A DNA stretch of 64,000 nt from Dehalococcoidia bacterium. GTDB lineage: Bacteria > Chloroflexota > Dehalococcoidia > Tepidiformales > Tepidiformaceae. The notes below the pieces were generated by a model. It was not told the origin of the DNA, searched no databases, and was given only the letters and a program-made list of their open reading frames with translations. The translations under genes and the position numbers were made by a program. Position 1 is the first letter of the stretch. Each line of letters begins with the position of its first letter. Positions 1 to 7,898 of this stretch are shown here, piece by piece. The DNA lies in the NCBI GenBank assembly GCA_020432045.1, contig JAGQHB010000029.1, positions 1 through 64,000 on the forward strand, given 5' to 3'.

Positions 1-2
1 AA

Positions 3-320
3 CGCACCCTCTACACCGCAACCTGCGCGGCCTGTGGCAAAGAAGCCAAGGTCCCGTTCGAACCCCGCAACGGCCGGCCGGTCTACTGCCGCGATTGCTT
101 CCAGCCCCAGCCCCGAGGTGACTTCGGCGGCAGCCGCGACTTCGGTGGCGGTAGTGGTGGCTTTGGTGGCGGTGGTTACGGCGGTGGTGGCGGCGGCTAC
201 GGCGGTGGCGGTGGTGGTTACGGCGGCGGCGGTGGTGGGCGTGGTGGCGGCGGTAGCCGCGGCGGCGCTCGCTCCGGCGGTAACCGTGGCGGCGGTGGTG
301 GTGGCCGCCGGGACTGGTAG
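3..320 (+). CDS. CxxC-x17-CxxC zinc-ribbon protein with Gly-rich tail (5' partial)
   Basis: The frame is open from the window edge, so the N-terminus is missing. It shows CAAC, then exactly 17 residues, then CRDC. This is the spacing of the small 'CxxC-x17-CxxC' zinc-ribbon domain. After the second pair the protein becomes a Gly/Tyr/Arg/Ser tail (repeated YGGGGGG blocks, then RGG-like GGRGGGGSRGG) ending RRDW. RGG-type tails commonly bind RNA. Binding zinc is expected from the four cysteines, and nucleic-acid binding is inferred from the tail. The Met-initiated reading in another frame here is Ala/Val low complexity and is an artefact of the GGY repeats. Confidence 0.8.
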   Translation, partial: RTLYTATCAACGKEAKVPFEPRNGRPVYCRDCFQPQPRGDFGGSRDFGGGSGGFGGGGYGGGGGGYGGGGGGYGGGGGGRGGGGSRGGARSGGNRGGGGGGRRDW

Positions 321-370
321 TCCTTACTACAAAGAACGGAACGTTCGCCTCACCTAAATACGTACAGCCT

Positions 371-446
371 GGGCCCGTAGCTCAGCGGTTAGAGCGGCCG
401 GCTCATAACCGGTTGGTCGCAGGTTCGAATCCCGCCGGGCCCACCA
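371..446 (+). tRNA. tRNA with CAU anticodon (Met or Ile2)
   Basis: Full cloverleaf: acceptor GGGCCCG pairs with CGGGCCC, discriminator A, and encoded CCA. The D-arm is GCTC/GAGC, the anticodon stem GCCGG/CCGGT with loop CTCATAA, and the T-arm GCAGG/CCCGC (first pair weak) with TTCGAAT. The paired 1-72 position argues against an initiator. The TTGGTCGC variable region resembles E. coli tRNA-Ile2, whose C34 is modified to lysidine, so this may be the AUA-reading Ile tRNA rather than elongator Met. Confidence 0.95.
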
Positions 447-477
447 TCCCGGCAGCAATCCCACAGAACACCAAGTG

Positions 478-514
478 AAACAGGTGCGCCGGTTGGCGCG
501 CCTGTTTCTTTGTT
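478..514 (+). terminator. Rho-independent terminator after the tRNA
   Basis: A 13-bp stem (AAACAGGTGCGCC with GGCGCGCCTGTTT, one G-U pair) closes a GGTT loop and is followed by a T-rich run. It lies 31 bases after the tRNA CCA end and insulates the tRNA from the crotonase gene. Confidence 0.8.
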
Positions 515-614
515 TGCCGGCAATCTCGCGTAGCAACCGCAAGAAGCAAAGGCGCCGTGGAAGTTGACATCGTCCTGGCGCGGCACAAACTGCGCCCTGG
601 CGATGGAGGCATGC

Positions 615-1463
615 ATGGACACCGGGAACTTTCGCGGCTTCGACACTGAGATCAGCAAACATGGCATCCTGACGATTCGCTTCAACCGGCCGGAGAAACT
701 CAACGGGCTGGACCAGTGGATCAAGCGGGACCTGGTAGAAACGCTGACGCAGGCCCAGATGGACGATGGCGTGCGCGTCATTGTCTTTGCAGGCTCAGGA
801 CGTGCGTTCTGTGCTGGCGATGACCTCGGTGGCCACGAGCAGAACCGGGAGTCCAACCTTCCGGACATTCCAGCCGGCCATCGCACGCCAATTGGTACCT
901 ACGATGGTTTACGGATGCTTTCGCAACCCGTAGCGGCGATGGTGCGGGCAGTGGATAAACTCACTATTGCGGCGATAAACGGTGTCGCAATCCAGAGCGG
1001 CTTTTCGCTGGCGCTGGCCTGCGACTTTCGGATTGCCTCGGACTCGGCGCGGATGGGCAGCGCAACGCTGCGGTTCGGGCTCCTTCCGGATGAGGGTGGC
1101 CAGTTCCTGCTCGTCCAGTTGCTGGGCGTGGCAGGAGCGATGGACTTCCTGATGCGAAAGCGGATCGTGGATGCACGGGAGGCACTGGCGCTCGGGCTTG
1201 TGCATGAGGTGGTCGGCACCGACGAACTGGATGGCCACACCTCCGCACTAGCGGCCGAACTGGCCGAAGGCCCCCAGGTCAGCATGCGGCTGCTCAAGCG
1301 TTCGCTGTACAACGCCGCCGAGATGACGTTCGCTCACGCGCTGGACGAGATCGCAAGCAAGACGGCGATTAGCGACCATCACGCGGACGCGCGCGAGGGT
1401 ATCGCTGCATTCCGTGAGAAACGCCCCCCTCGGTTCAACGGTTGGCTGGAACGGGCTGAGTGA
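615..1463 (+). CDS. Enoyl-CoA hydratase/isomerase family protein
   Basis: A 282-aa crotonase-fold protein. The CoA and oxyanion-hole signatures are seen at AGSGRAFCAGDDL and AAINGVAIQSGFSLALACDF, and a PDEGG turn sits where crotonases carry an active-site acid. Expected chemistry is hydration or isomerisation of an enoyl-CoA thioester in the cytoplasm; the substrate is not readable. The start is the ATG at 615, preceded by GGAGG with a 5-base spacer. An upstream in-frame ATG at 564 lacks a ribosome site and adds an unconserved leader. It converges on the CoA-transferase gene, with only 4 bp between the stops, which suggests but does not prove a shared acyl-CoA pathway. Confidence 0.88.
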   Translation: MDTGNFRGFDTEISKHGILTIRFNRPEKLNGLDQWIKRDLVETLTQAQMDDGVRVIVFAGSGRAFCAGDDLGGHEQNRESNLPDIPAGHRTPIGTYDGLRMLSQPVAAMVRAVDKLTIAAINGVAIQSGFSLALACDFRIASDSARMGSATLRFGLLPDEGGQFLLVQLLGVAGAMDFLMRKRIVDAREALALGLVHEVVGTDELDGHTSALAAELAEGPQVSMRLLKRSLYNAAEMTFAHALDEIASKTAISDHHADAREGIAAFREKRPPRFNGWLERAE

Positions 1464-1467
1464 CGGA

Positions 1468-2748
1468 TCAGGCGATACCGATGAAGCCAGCGGCCGCCAT
1501 TCCGGCGATTTCCTCTTCCGTGTAGCCCGCTTCCCTCAGAACCTGCGCCGTATCTGCACCGAGGACCGGGCTCGGGCCTTGCGGAGCAAGCGGCGTGCCT
1601 GACATCTGGAACGCCGGGCCGACCATCTTCATATGCCCGAGGAGCGGGTGGTCCATCTCCGTTACCAGCCCGTTTTCGACTGCCTGAGGATGTTCGAATA
1701 GTTCCTCAATGAAATGGACCGGACCCGACGGGACTCCATGTTGCTGGAGGAGCGAGCCCCATTCCGCAGTGGACTTCGTGCGGAACAGGGCCTCGGCTTC
1801 GGCGACCAGCTTCGGGCCTTCGGTTTCCCAACCTTCTGGCGCCTGGTCGAAGGTGCCGTCGGGCTTCGCCCGAGGGTCGATAAGGCCTGTCGCTGCTCGC
1901 ACCTTCGCCCAGAGTGGGCGGCTGAGGGCGCCGACGGCGAGAAACCCGTCTGCGGTCTGATAGACCCGGTAGTAGACATTGCCTGCGCCAACCGGCCTGA
2001 AGGTGTTGTGAATTTCCACCTGCTCTTCAAAGCTCTTCAAGTCGAGCCTTGCCTGCCGGATGGCCTCGATCATCGGCGGGAAGGTGGCGTCGTCGAATGC
2101 CTCGATCCAGGTGAACTGCGATGTCTGCATGGCGATCGCTGTAGCGAGGAGTGTGCAGTCGATCCGTTGGCCCTCGCCGGTCTTTTCACGGGCGTAGAGC
2201 GCAGCAGATATGGCTCCACTGATGAGGATCCCGGTGGCGTAGTCGGCGACTGCCGGATACACGTACGTGGGTACGTCACCATTCATCTTGGCTTCGCCAG
2301 CCATGAGCCCGGAAAGAGCCTGCACGATGAGGTCGTAGCCGCCCCGCTCCGCAAGCGGGCCACGCTTGCCGAAGGCCGTGTTCTCACAATAGATGAGCTT
2401 CGGGTTTACCGCCCGGAGTGTCTCATAGTCGATGCCGAGCTTTTCGGCGACGCCCGGGCGGTAATTGATCATCACGACATCCGCGTCCCGGGCGAGGCGA
2501 GCAATGACCTCGCGAGCGCTGGGGTGTGCCATATCGATGGCAACGCCACGTTTCCCACGATTGAGGCTGGCGTAGGTACGCGATTCCTTGGGGACCAGTT
2601 CGACGAAGGTTCGCCATGGTTCGCCCTCGAGTGGTTCGAACTTGGTGACTTCGGCGCCCATGTCGGCGAGGAGCATTCCGCCGAACGGACCGGCGATGAT
2701 CTGGCTGAATTCGAGTACCTTCACACCCGCAAGCGGACCGCTGGCCAT
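1468..2748 (-). CDS. CaiB/BaiF family (class III) CoA-transferase
   Basis: A 426-aa protein with the class III CoA-transferase pattern: LAGVKVLEFSQIIAGPFGG at the N-terminus, LADMGAEVTKFEP, LNRGKRGVAIDM, the GGYDLIVQA stretch that carries the family's catalytic Asp region, and REKTGEGQRIDCTL. These enzymes move CoA between carboxylic acids through an aspartyl-CoA intermediate. Start chosen at 2748, where GAGG precedes the ATG by about 8 bases. A GTG three codons upstream is too close to that site. Donor and acceptor acids cannot be told from sequence (formyl, carnitine, succinyl and racemase-like members all look alike). Confidence 0.88.
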   Translation of the reverse strand: MASGPLAGVKVLEFSQIIAGPFGGMLLADMGAEVTKFEPLEGEPWRTFVELVPKESRTYASLNRGKRGVAIDMAHPSAREVIARLARDADVVMINYRPGVAEKLGIDYETLRAVNPKLIYCENTAFGKRGPLAERGGYDLIVQALSGLMAGEAKMNGDVPTYVYPAVADYATGILISGAISAALYAREKTGEGQRIDCTLLATAIAMQTSQFTWIEAFDDATFPPMIEAIRQARLDLKSFEEQVEIHNTFRPVGAGNVYYRVYQTADGFLAVGALSRPLWAKVRAATGLIDPRAKPDGTFDQAPEGWETEGPKLVAEAEALFRTKSTAEWGSLLQQHGVPSGPVHFIEELFEHPQAVENGLVTEMDHPLLGHMKMVGPAFQMSGTPLAPQGPSPVLGADTAQVLREAGYTEEEIAGMAAAGFIGIA

Positions 2749-2818
2749 TGCCGCCACCTCTCTGTCCTGGAAATCGTCCGTTGAGCGTTATAACTGCGCG
2801 TGGCCTACCACGCACTCG

Positions 2819-3613
2819 CTATGCGGGCTGCCAGGAGCTCCTTCCAGCCTCGACGCGAAAGCGGCCGAAGCCCGGCGCGGGCAAATGGCTGGCGCCGACA
2901 AGCGACTGGTCGGCAGCGAGGCGGGCGATTGTGGCTTCCCGGGTCGCATGGGCAATGGCGTGGTCCCAATCGAATGAGCAGTCGAGTTCGGGACGCTCTG
3001 CATCGATTCGGGTCAGGACGACGTCGCCAAGCACAAATCCCCGCGTGCCACCGGAATCGATTGCAAAGCTCGTGTGGCCCGGTGTATGGCCGGGCGTTGG
3101 GACGGCCGTCAGTCCGGGTGCGAGTACGTGGCCACCGTCGATCAGTTCCAGACGACCCGACGCTTCGAGCGGGCGCATATCTCGCTCGAAGGAGCCAGAT
3201 GGCGGCTGCTGTGCCGCATAGTGCTCCCAGTCCAGTCGTGGAACGAGGTAGCGGGCATTGGCGAAGAAGCGGGCGCCGGTTCCCCGGTCAAAGTTCCAAC
3301 CGGTGTGGTCGCCGTGCAGATGCGTGAAGGTGACGACGTCGACGGAAGCGGGATCGACGCCGGCAGCTTTCATCTCGGCCGGAAGCTGGCCATCGAATTC
3401 AGGCCCCCAGCCAGTATCGACCAGCACGGTCAGGCCCGAGCCGATGAGGAGGAAGGAGGCGAAATTGAGTGCGACCGCACCCGTCGCGTCCAGATACGCG
3501 GCGTAGGCGGCGAGCGCATCTTCGGCGGCCGGGTACACGGCGGTCGCCGGGTACGACTGGACTGTGTCGGCGAGTGCTATGACCTCGTACGAACCAAGCT
3601 GACGGCGTTCCAT
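2819..3613 (-). CDS. MBL-fold metallo-hydrolase
   Basis: A 264-aa metallo-beta-lactamase-fold hydrolase. Metal ligands are seen in order: FTHLHGDHTGW (HxHxDH), TPGHTPGHTSF (third His) and VLGDVV (bridging Asp). LVDTGWGP lies upstream as usual. The quorum-lactonase/glyoxalase-II-like subgroup is plausible, but the substrate is unknown. The ATG at 3613 follows a GAGGAG site with a 7-9 base spacer. The longer in-frame extension to 3757 is not supported by a ribosome site or by family length. Confidence 0.85.
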   Translation of the reverse strand: MERRQLGSYEVIALADTVQSYPATAVYPAAEDALAAYAAYLDATGAVALNFASFLLIGSGLTVLVDTGWGPEFDGQLPAEMKAAGVDPASVDVVTFTHLHGDHTGWNFDRGTGARFFANARYLVPRLDWEHYAAQQPPSGSFERDMRPLEASGRLELIDGGHVLAPGLTAVPTPGHTPGHTSFAIDSGGTRGFVLGDVVLTRIDAERPELDCSFDWDHAIAHATREATIARLAADQSLVGASHLPAPGFGRFRVEAGRSSWQPA

Positions 3614-3807
3614 TGGCTTATCTCCTCTTCCGGCATCGCCGGGAGGTGCCAGTCTAACGAGGTTGATCGGTGGAGTTTTCGGTTGGCCTGAGCCGGAATA
3701 GGACGGATGACCTGCCCGCCATCCGCCTTCTGGCCGATGATCTGTGATATTGACCACAGATGCGGCTGCCCATACCGTGCCTTGAAGCCAAAGGAGTACC
3801 GCTCACC

Positions 3808-4692
3808 ATGCCGATGTCCCCGCACCGGCTGGCCAAGGCCGGCATTCTCGTAGCAATCGCACTTCTCTGTGCCATCCCGGCGCTGGCGGTGGCTCAGTCC
3901 TCGCCCTCCAAGCAGCTCCATCCCCTCGTCGCCGAAGCAGCCCAATACGAAGGTACCTACCAGGGTCAGTGCTGGGTCTTCGTCGACAAGGTGGTGAAGG
4001 ACGCGCTTGGCCTAGAGATGGGACACGACTACCGGCTGGGTTATCTGGACGCCGGCGCCGTCGAAGTATCGGTGGCGAAGGCCCGTGCCGGTGATGTCGT
4101 CCAGATTGCAGACGACCACTACACCGAGCCGGACGCGGATTACCCCGGCCTGCACACGTTCATCATCTCTGAGGTCGTTGCCCTGGGTGTATTTAATGGA
4201 TGGGATTCGAATTCGAACTGGGACGGGATCGTTCGGTTCCGCGAGAATTACGAGCCTGCAAAGTCGGCAGCGCGCTATCCGAACCTCAATTACCGCATCT
4301 ATCGATTCCCAACGCCCGACAACCCGGCTCCGCTAGCGGACGAGCTTGTCGGAATTCCGGATAAGACCTGGTTGCCGGCCGTGGGTGATGTGGCAGTCGT
4401 TGTCGCCGATGGTGATTCGCTCAATCTCCGCGCAGGCCCAAGCCTGACCGAACGGGTAATCACACAGCTGCGGGACGGCGCCACTGTCACGGTCACAGGC
4501 GGCCCTGTGCGCGCATTCGGGCATACATGGGTCTCAGTGGCTTCAGCGGCCGGGTCGGGATGGGTCGCATCCGAGTACCTCGCATTGAGCACTGGCAGCA
4601 GCAACACGAAGTCGGCGTCGACTGTCGACGGCACGTCGCAACCGCTGTTCGGCTACCGCACGCTGATCCCATTCATCGCCGTCGGAAACTAG
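3808..4692 (+). CDS. Secreted CHAP-like amidase/peptidase with C-terminal bacterial SH3 domain
   Basis: A 294-aa exported protein. Residues 1-30 form a signal peptide (MPMSPHRLAKAG, hydrophobic core, ALAVAQS cleavage region). Residues about 40-170 look like an NlpC/P60-CHAP fold, with GQCWVFVD holding a Cys, then LHTFIIS with a His and a following Asn/Asp (DSNSNWD). Residues about 200-265 form an SH3b domain (SLNLRAGPS ... TVTVTGGPV ... GWVASEYL), which usually binds the cell wall. Cys-His-Asn order is consistent with a cysteine hydrolase, though similarity is weak and activity is inferred. AAGGAG lies 11 bases before the chosen ATG, slightly far. A second ATG lies two codons later. Confidence 0.72.
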   Translation: MPMSPHRLAKAGILVAIALLCAIPALAVAQSSPSKQLHPLVAEAAQYEGTYQGQCWVFVDKVVKDALGLEMGHDYRLGYLDAGAVEVSVAKARAGDVVQIADDHYTEPDADYPGLHTFIISEVVALGVFNGWDSNSNWDGIVRFRENYEPAKSAARYPNLNYRIYRFPTPDNPAPLADELVGIPDKTWLPAVGDVAVVVADGDSLNLRAGPSLTERVITQLRDGATVTVTGGPVRAFGHTWVSVASAAGSGWVASEYLALSTGSSNTKSASTVDGTSQPLFGYRTLIPFIAVGN

Positions 4693-4723
4693 GCCGATCG
4701 AAAGATCAAACCCGGACCGTCCG

Positions 4724-4735
4724 TATACTTCGGAC
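4724..4735 (+). promoter_or_regulatory. Leaderless -10 element of the K+ channel gene
   Basis: TATACT followed by exactly six bases (TCGGAC) and the ATG at 4736. There is no Shine-Dalgarno between. A transcript starting 6-7 bases after the hexamer would begin at the A of the start codon. Confidence 0.6.
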
Positions 4736-5749
4736 ATGCGCTTAGTCCCCTTTCATTTGCCAATCACCGCCCGCCTCCAGCGGGCGTTGGGCTTTCTGGG
4801 GCTCGTGTTCGTAATCGGCACGGCTGGCTACATGCTGTTGTCCGGAATGAGCTTCGTGGACGCGCTCTATCAGACGGTGACAACGATCACGACCGTTGGA
4901 TTTCGTGAAGTCGTCGTGTTCGACACTGCGGACAAGGTCTTCACGATCTTCCTCATGCTGGGTGGCGTCGGAGCGGCACTGTACACACTCACGCTGCTCG
5001 TCGAAGAAGGCCTTGAGGGAGACGTCCGTAGCCGCTTCTATCTGAGGAGGATGGTCTTGGAGATCGAACGGATGGAGGGCCATTACATTCTCTGTGGCTT
5101 CGGGAGGGTGGGCGCTGAGATCGCACGGGAGCTGCACGAACGGGGCCGTCCGTTCGTGATCGTCGAAGAGACGTCCGAGACCGCCGCTCGTGCACGTGCA
5201 TTCGGCTACCACGTGATAGAGGGCGACGCATCGGACGAACGCGTCCTGGTCGAGGCCGGGTTGAGCAGAGCACGGTGTCTACTCGCTGCCAGCGACAGCG
5301 ATGCGGGGAACACCTATATCACGCTCACGGCGCGCTCGATCAACCCTTCGGCATTCATCGTCGCCCGCGTTGCCCGGCCCCACAACGAGGAGAAACTCCG
5401 GCTCGCCGGCGCCGACCGCGTGGTCTCGCTGTACGCCATGGGCGGACGGCGGATGGTGCTTCAGGCGCTGCAGCCGCTGGCTGCGGACTTCATGGACACG
5501 TTGGCAATGGGCCGCCAGGGGGACCTCGTACTAACCGAGTTCGAGGCGAACCAGGACAACGGTCTCGTGGGTGTGACGATGGACCATCTCATGTCGGGGA
5601 CAAAGAACGTGACCGTGCTCGGCATTAACCGGGGCGGCGGCAGCATTGAGGTTGGCCCGCACCAGGATGCAGAGCTCCATGACGGCGACGTGGTCATCGT
5701 CCTGGCGAGCGAGGAGGACCTGACACTCATGCGTTCGGGTCGCTGGTAG
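4736..5749 (+). CDS. Two-TM potassium channel with RCK (TrkA-N/TrkA-C) domain
   Basis: A 337-aa inner-membrane channel subunit of the MthK/Kch type. TM1 is at about 17-36, the pore loop at about 42-58, TM2 at about 67-90. From residue 116 there is a Rossmann RCK domain (CGFGRVG at 120-126, dinucleotide motif), and a TrkA-C-like domain follows at about 255-335. The selectivity filter reads TTVGFREV rather than TVGYGD; Phe for Tyr is common in prokaryotic channels, and the Arg directly after it is less usual. Such channels are gated by nucleotides or Ca2+ at the RCK ring. Its 3' end overlaps the convergent YbaK gene by 23 bp. Confidence 0.85.
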   Translation: MRLVPFHLPITARLQRALGFLGLVFVIGTAGYMLLSGMSFVDALYQTVTTITTVGFREVVVFDTADKVFTIFLMLGGVGAALYTLTLLVEEGLEGDVRSRFYLRRMVLEIERMEGHYILCGFGRVGAEIARELHERGRPFVIVEETSETAARARAFGYHVIEGDASDERVLVEAGLSRARCLLAASDSDAGNTYITLTARSINPSAFIVARVARPHNEEKLRLAGADRVVSLYAMGGRRMVLQALQPLAADFMDTLAMGRQGDLVLTEFEANQDNGLVGVTMDHLMSGTKNVTVLGINRGGGSIEVGPHQDAELHDGDVVIVLASEEDLTLMRSGRW

Positions 5750-6236
5750 CATCCAGCGCCGGTCTGGAGCACTCGCCGAGGATATCCGCACCGCAGACCG
5801 CGAGCAGGTCTGCCAGGCGAAGCCGCACGTCCGCCCCGCGCTGCCCGGCGCTGATGACGACGAGGTTTCCGGGACTCGCCGTAGTGACGATGTGAGGGAA
5901 GAAGCCCTTGCCGATCAGCGCGAGGGCGCTGATCCCGCCCACCCTGAGTCCCGTGACGCGCTCGGCATCACGCTGGCTGGCCATCCGGGCGCGCTTCAGT
6001 CCTGCGGCCGCGGCAAACGCTTTCAGGTCCAGTTCATGGTCGGCACGGACCATGACGAGATGGGGCTTGCCGCGAGGCGGCTCTTCCTCGACAACGAGCG
6101 TCTTGTAGACATCCGATGGCAGGTGGCCGATTGCCCCGGCCACCTGCATGGCGTCGCGGATGGTGTCGTCGAACAGGAAGAGTTCGTACGGCACTTTTCG
6201 CTGATCCAGCGCCCTCGCGGCTGGCGGCTTGGCCAC
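5727..6236 (-). CDS. YbaK/ProX-type aminoacyl-tRNA deacylase
   Basis: A 169-aa protein with the YbaK fold: start VAKPPAARALDQRKVPYEL, a Lys in DVYKTLVVEEE (the family's catalytic lysine is in a SxVxKT context), then LVMVRADHELDLKAFAAAAG and GGISALALIG (the GGxSPxG loop, here GGISALALIG). Family members hydrolyse mischarged Cys- or Ala-tRNA(Pro), or act in related trans editing. The start is a GTG at 6236, 5 bp after the stop of the SDR gene, so it is the third gene of a minus-strand unit. No clear ribosome site is present, which points to translational coupling. Confidence 0.82.
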   Translation of the reverse strand: MAKPPAARALDQRKVPYELFLFDDTIRDAMQVAGAIGHLPSDVYKTLVVEEEPPRGKPHLVMVRADHELDLKAFAAAAGLKRARMASQRDAERVTGLRVGGISALALIGKGFFPHIVTTASPGNLVVISAGQRGADVRLRLADLLAVCGADILGECSRPALDATSDPNA

Positions 6237-6241
6237 CCGCG

Positions 6242-7030
6242 CTACAGGTGGCCCGCGACGCCGCCATCGACGTGGAAGACCTGGCCGTTGAGGAAGCTGG
6301 CTGCGTCGGATGCCAGCAGGAGTGCAAGGCCGGCAACATCGTCTCCGGTCCCGAAGCGCTTCAGCGGGATGTAACGGAGGAGACGGTTCTGGCCGATCTC
6401 GGCGGGTCCGCGCCCTGGGGTCCATTCCATCCAGCCGGTAGCGATCGCGTTGGCGGTGATGCCGAGTGGGCCGCCCTCTTGTGCCAGTGCGGCGACAAGC
6501 CCGGCGATGCCCGCTTTGGCGGCAGCGTATGCGACAAGGTTGGGCATGCCCCGTTCGCCCAGCAGGGAGGTGACGAAGATGAGCCTGCCGTTGACGCCCT
6601 CCTCGTGCTCCTTGAAGAACGAACGTGATGTGGAAAACGCACCAGCCGTGTTCACGTTCAGCAGGCGCGCGAATTCGGTATCGGTGACCTTCGTGACAGG
6701 TCCCGCGGAGGTCGCATCCGCCGCGTAGACGATGATCGACGGGCGGCCAAAGTCCTTCACCACCTGGCGAAGCCCGACCTGGATGTTTGTCGGGAGAGTG
6801 ACGTCCCAGCCCTGCGACATCGTGGCCCGCCCCATAGCGCCAATCGCCTTGCTGAGGCGTTTCGCATCCATGATTTCGTCGCCGTCCAGGGTGGCCGAAG
6901 CGACCGCCACGTCAGCGCCCGCTTCGGCGAACCCGAGCGCGATGGCCTGTGCCGCCGGCGAGCCCGCACCGACGACCAGCGCCCGCTTGCCGGAAAGGTC
7001 GAATCCAGGTTTCCGATCCCAATCGGTCAT
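6242..7030 (-). CDS. SDR family oxidoreductase (divergent)
   Basis: A 262-aa short-chain dehydrogenase fold. The cofactor loop is VVGAGSPAAQAIALGFAEAGADVAV, a weakened form of TGxxxGxG. VTSLLG with AYAAAKAGIAG supplies the Ser and YxxxK, NAIATGW follows, and the C-terminus is NGQVFHVDGG. The glycine loop lacks the canonical third Gly, so cofactor preference is uncertain. Its ATG overlaps the TGA of the upstream SDR gene (ATGA), indicating translational coupling. The paired SDRs probably act on related hydroxyacyl or alcohol substrates; this is inferred. Confidence 0.85.
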   Translation of the reverse strand: MTDWDRKPGFDLSGKRALVVGAGSPAAQAIALGFAEAGADVAVASATLDGDEIMDAKRLSKAIGAMGRATMSQGWDVTLPTNIQVGLRQVVKDFGRPSIIVYAADATSAGPVTKVTDTEFARLLNVNTAGAFSTSRSFFKEHEEGVNGRLIFVTSLLGERGMPNLVAYAAAKAGIAGLVAALAQEGGPLGITANAIATGWMEWTPGRGPAEIGQNRLLRYIPLKRFGTGDDVAGLALLLASDAASFLNGQVFHVDGGVAGHL

Positions 7031-7854
7031 GACAGCACCGCCGTAACATCGTGGTCAATAGGCGCGACACCACCGGCGATGCCGCCGCCGTCGATGACAA
7101 ATGACTCCCCAGTTATGTAGCTTGCAAGTTCCGAGCAGAGGAACACGCAGAGTGGCCCGAGCTCCCATGCCTCGCCGAGCCGCCTGATCGGGTTGAAACG
7201 CCCGCGGGTTGCGATCATTGATTTCTGTTCATCGGTCTCGGGAGGGGCCTGGACCACATAGCCGGGGACGATGCAGTTGACCCGGATGCCTTCGCCCGCG
7301 ACCTGGGCAGCGACGCTCTTCGTGAGCGAAATCACTCCGGCTTTGGCTGATGCGTAGGCCAGGGAATCAGGGGCAGAGCGCATGGCCGTCCCGCTGGAGA
7401 CGTTCACGACCGCGCCCGGAATCCCCATCTGTTTGAAGACGCGGATGGCAGCACGAGAGCCGTACATCGCGCTATCGAGATTCACGCTCTGGCCATCCCG
7501 CCAATCATCGTCGTCGTAGTCCCAGATCCGGGAACCGGCGCCGCGGCGATCGCCGATGCCCGCGTTGTTCACCATGAAGTCCAATCGTCCGTAGGCGGCG
7601 ACCGTGGCAGCGACGAGGGCATCCATCTGCTCGCTGGACTGGACGTTGGTCGGGACGACGAGTGGACGACGGCCTGTCTTCGCCGCAATGAAGTCGGCCG
7701 TGTCCTCAAGCTGGGACTGCGTCCGCGCTGCGATGACGACATCTGCACCGTGGACTGACAGGGCGAGGGCCATTTCGCGACCGAGGCCGCGGCCACCACC
7801 CGTTACGATCGCCACCTTTCGCGGTGGCCCGTCGAACCTGAGCTTTTCAAGCAT
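7027..7854 (-). CDS. SDR family NAD(P)-dependent oxidoreductase
   Basis: A 275-aa classical short-chain dehydrogenase: VAIVTGGGRGLGREMALAL (TGxxxGxG), VNNAGIG, VVNVSSGTAM with SLAYASAKAGV (Ser, Tyr, Lys triad), VNCIVPGYV, and ITGESFVIDGG at the end. 3-oxoacyl/3-hydroxyacyl-type chemistry is typical of this shape. The ATG at 7854 matches the usual N-terminal distance to the Gly loop. Longer in-frame sequence upstream runs antisense to uppP and is not coding. It is the first of three same-strand genes, and its stop overlaps the next start. Confidence 0.88.
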   Translation of the reverse strand: MLEKLRFDGPPRKVAIVTGGGRGLGREMALALSVHGADVVIAARTQSQLEDTADFIAAKTGRRPLVVPTNVQSSEQMDALVAATVAAYGRLDFMVNNAGIGDRRGAGSRIWDYDDDDWRDGQSVNLDSAMYGSRAAIRVFKQMGIPGAVVNVSSGTAMRSAPDSLAYASAKAGVISLTKSVAAQVAGEGIRVNCIVPGYVVQAPPETDEQKSMIATRGRFNPIRRLGEAWELGPLCVFLCSELASYITGESFVIDGGGIAGGVAPIDHDVTAVLS

Positions 7855-7898
7855 GCCCGCATTCAAGCGGTTTCTCGCCGCCGGTGCAAAGGCTAAAC

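Noticed and set aside
34-357. Ala/Val-rich 107-codon open frame with an ATG start
   Set aside because: It is the shifted reading of GGY/GGC glycine repeats. The glycine-rich frame carries the zinc-ribbon motif and ends in a normal stop.
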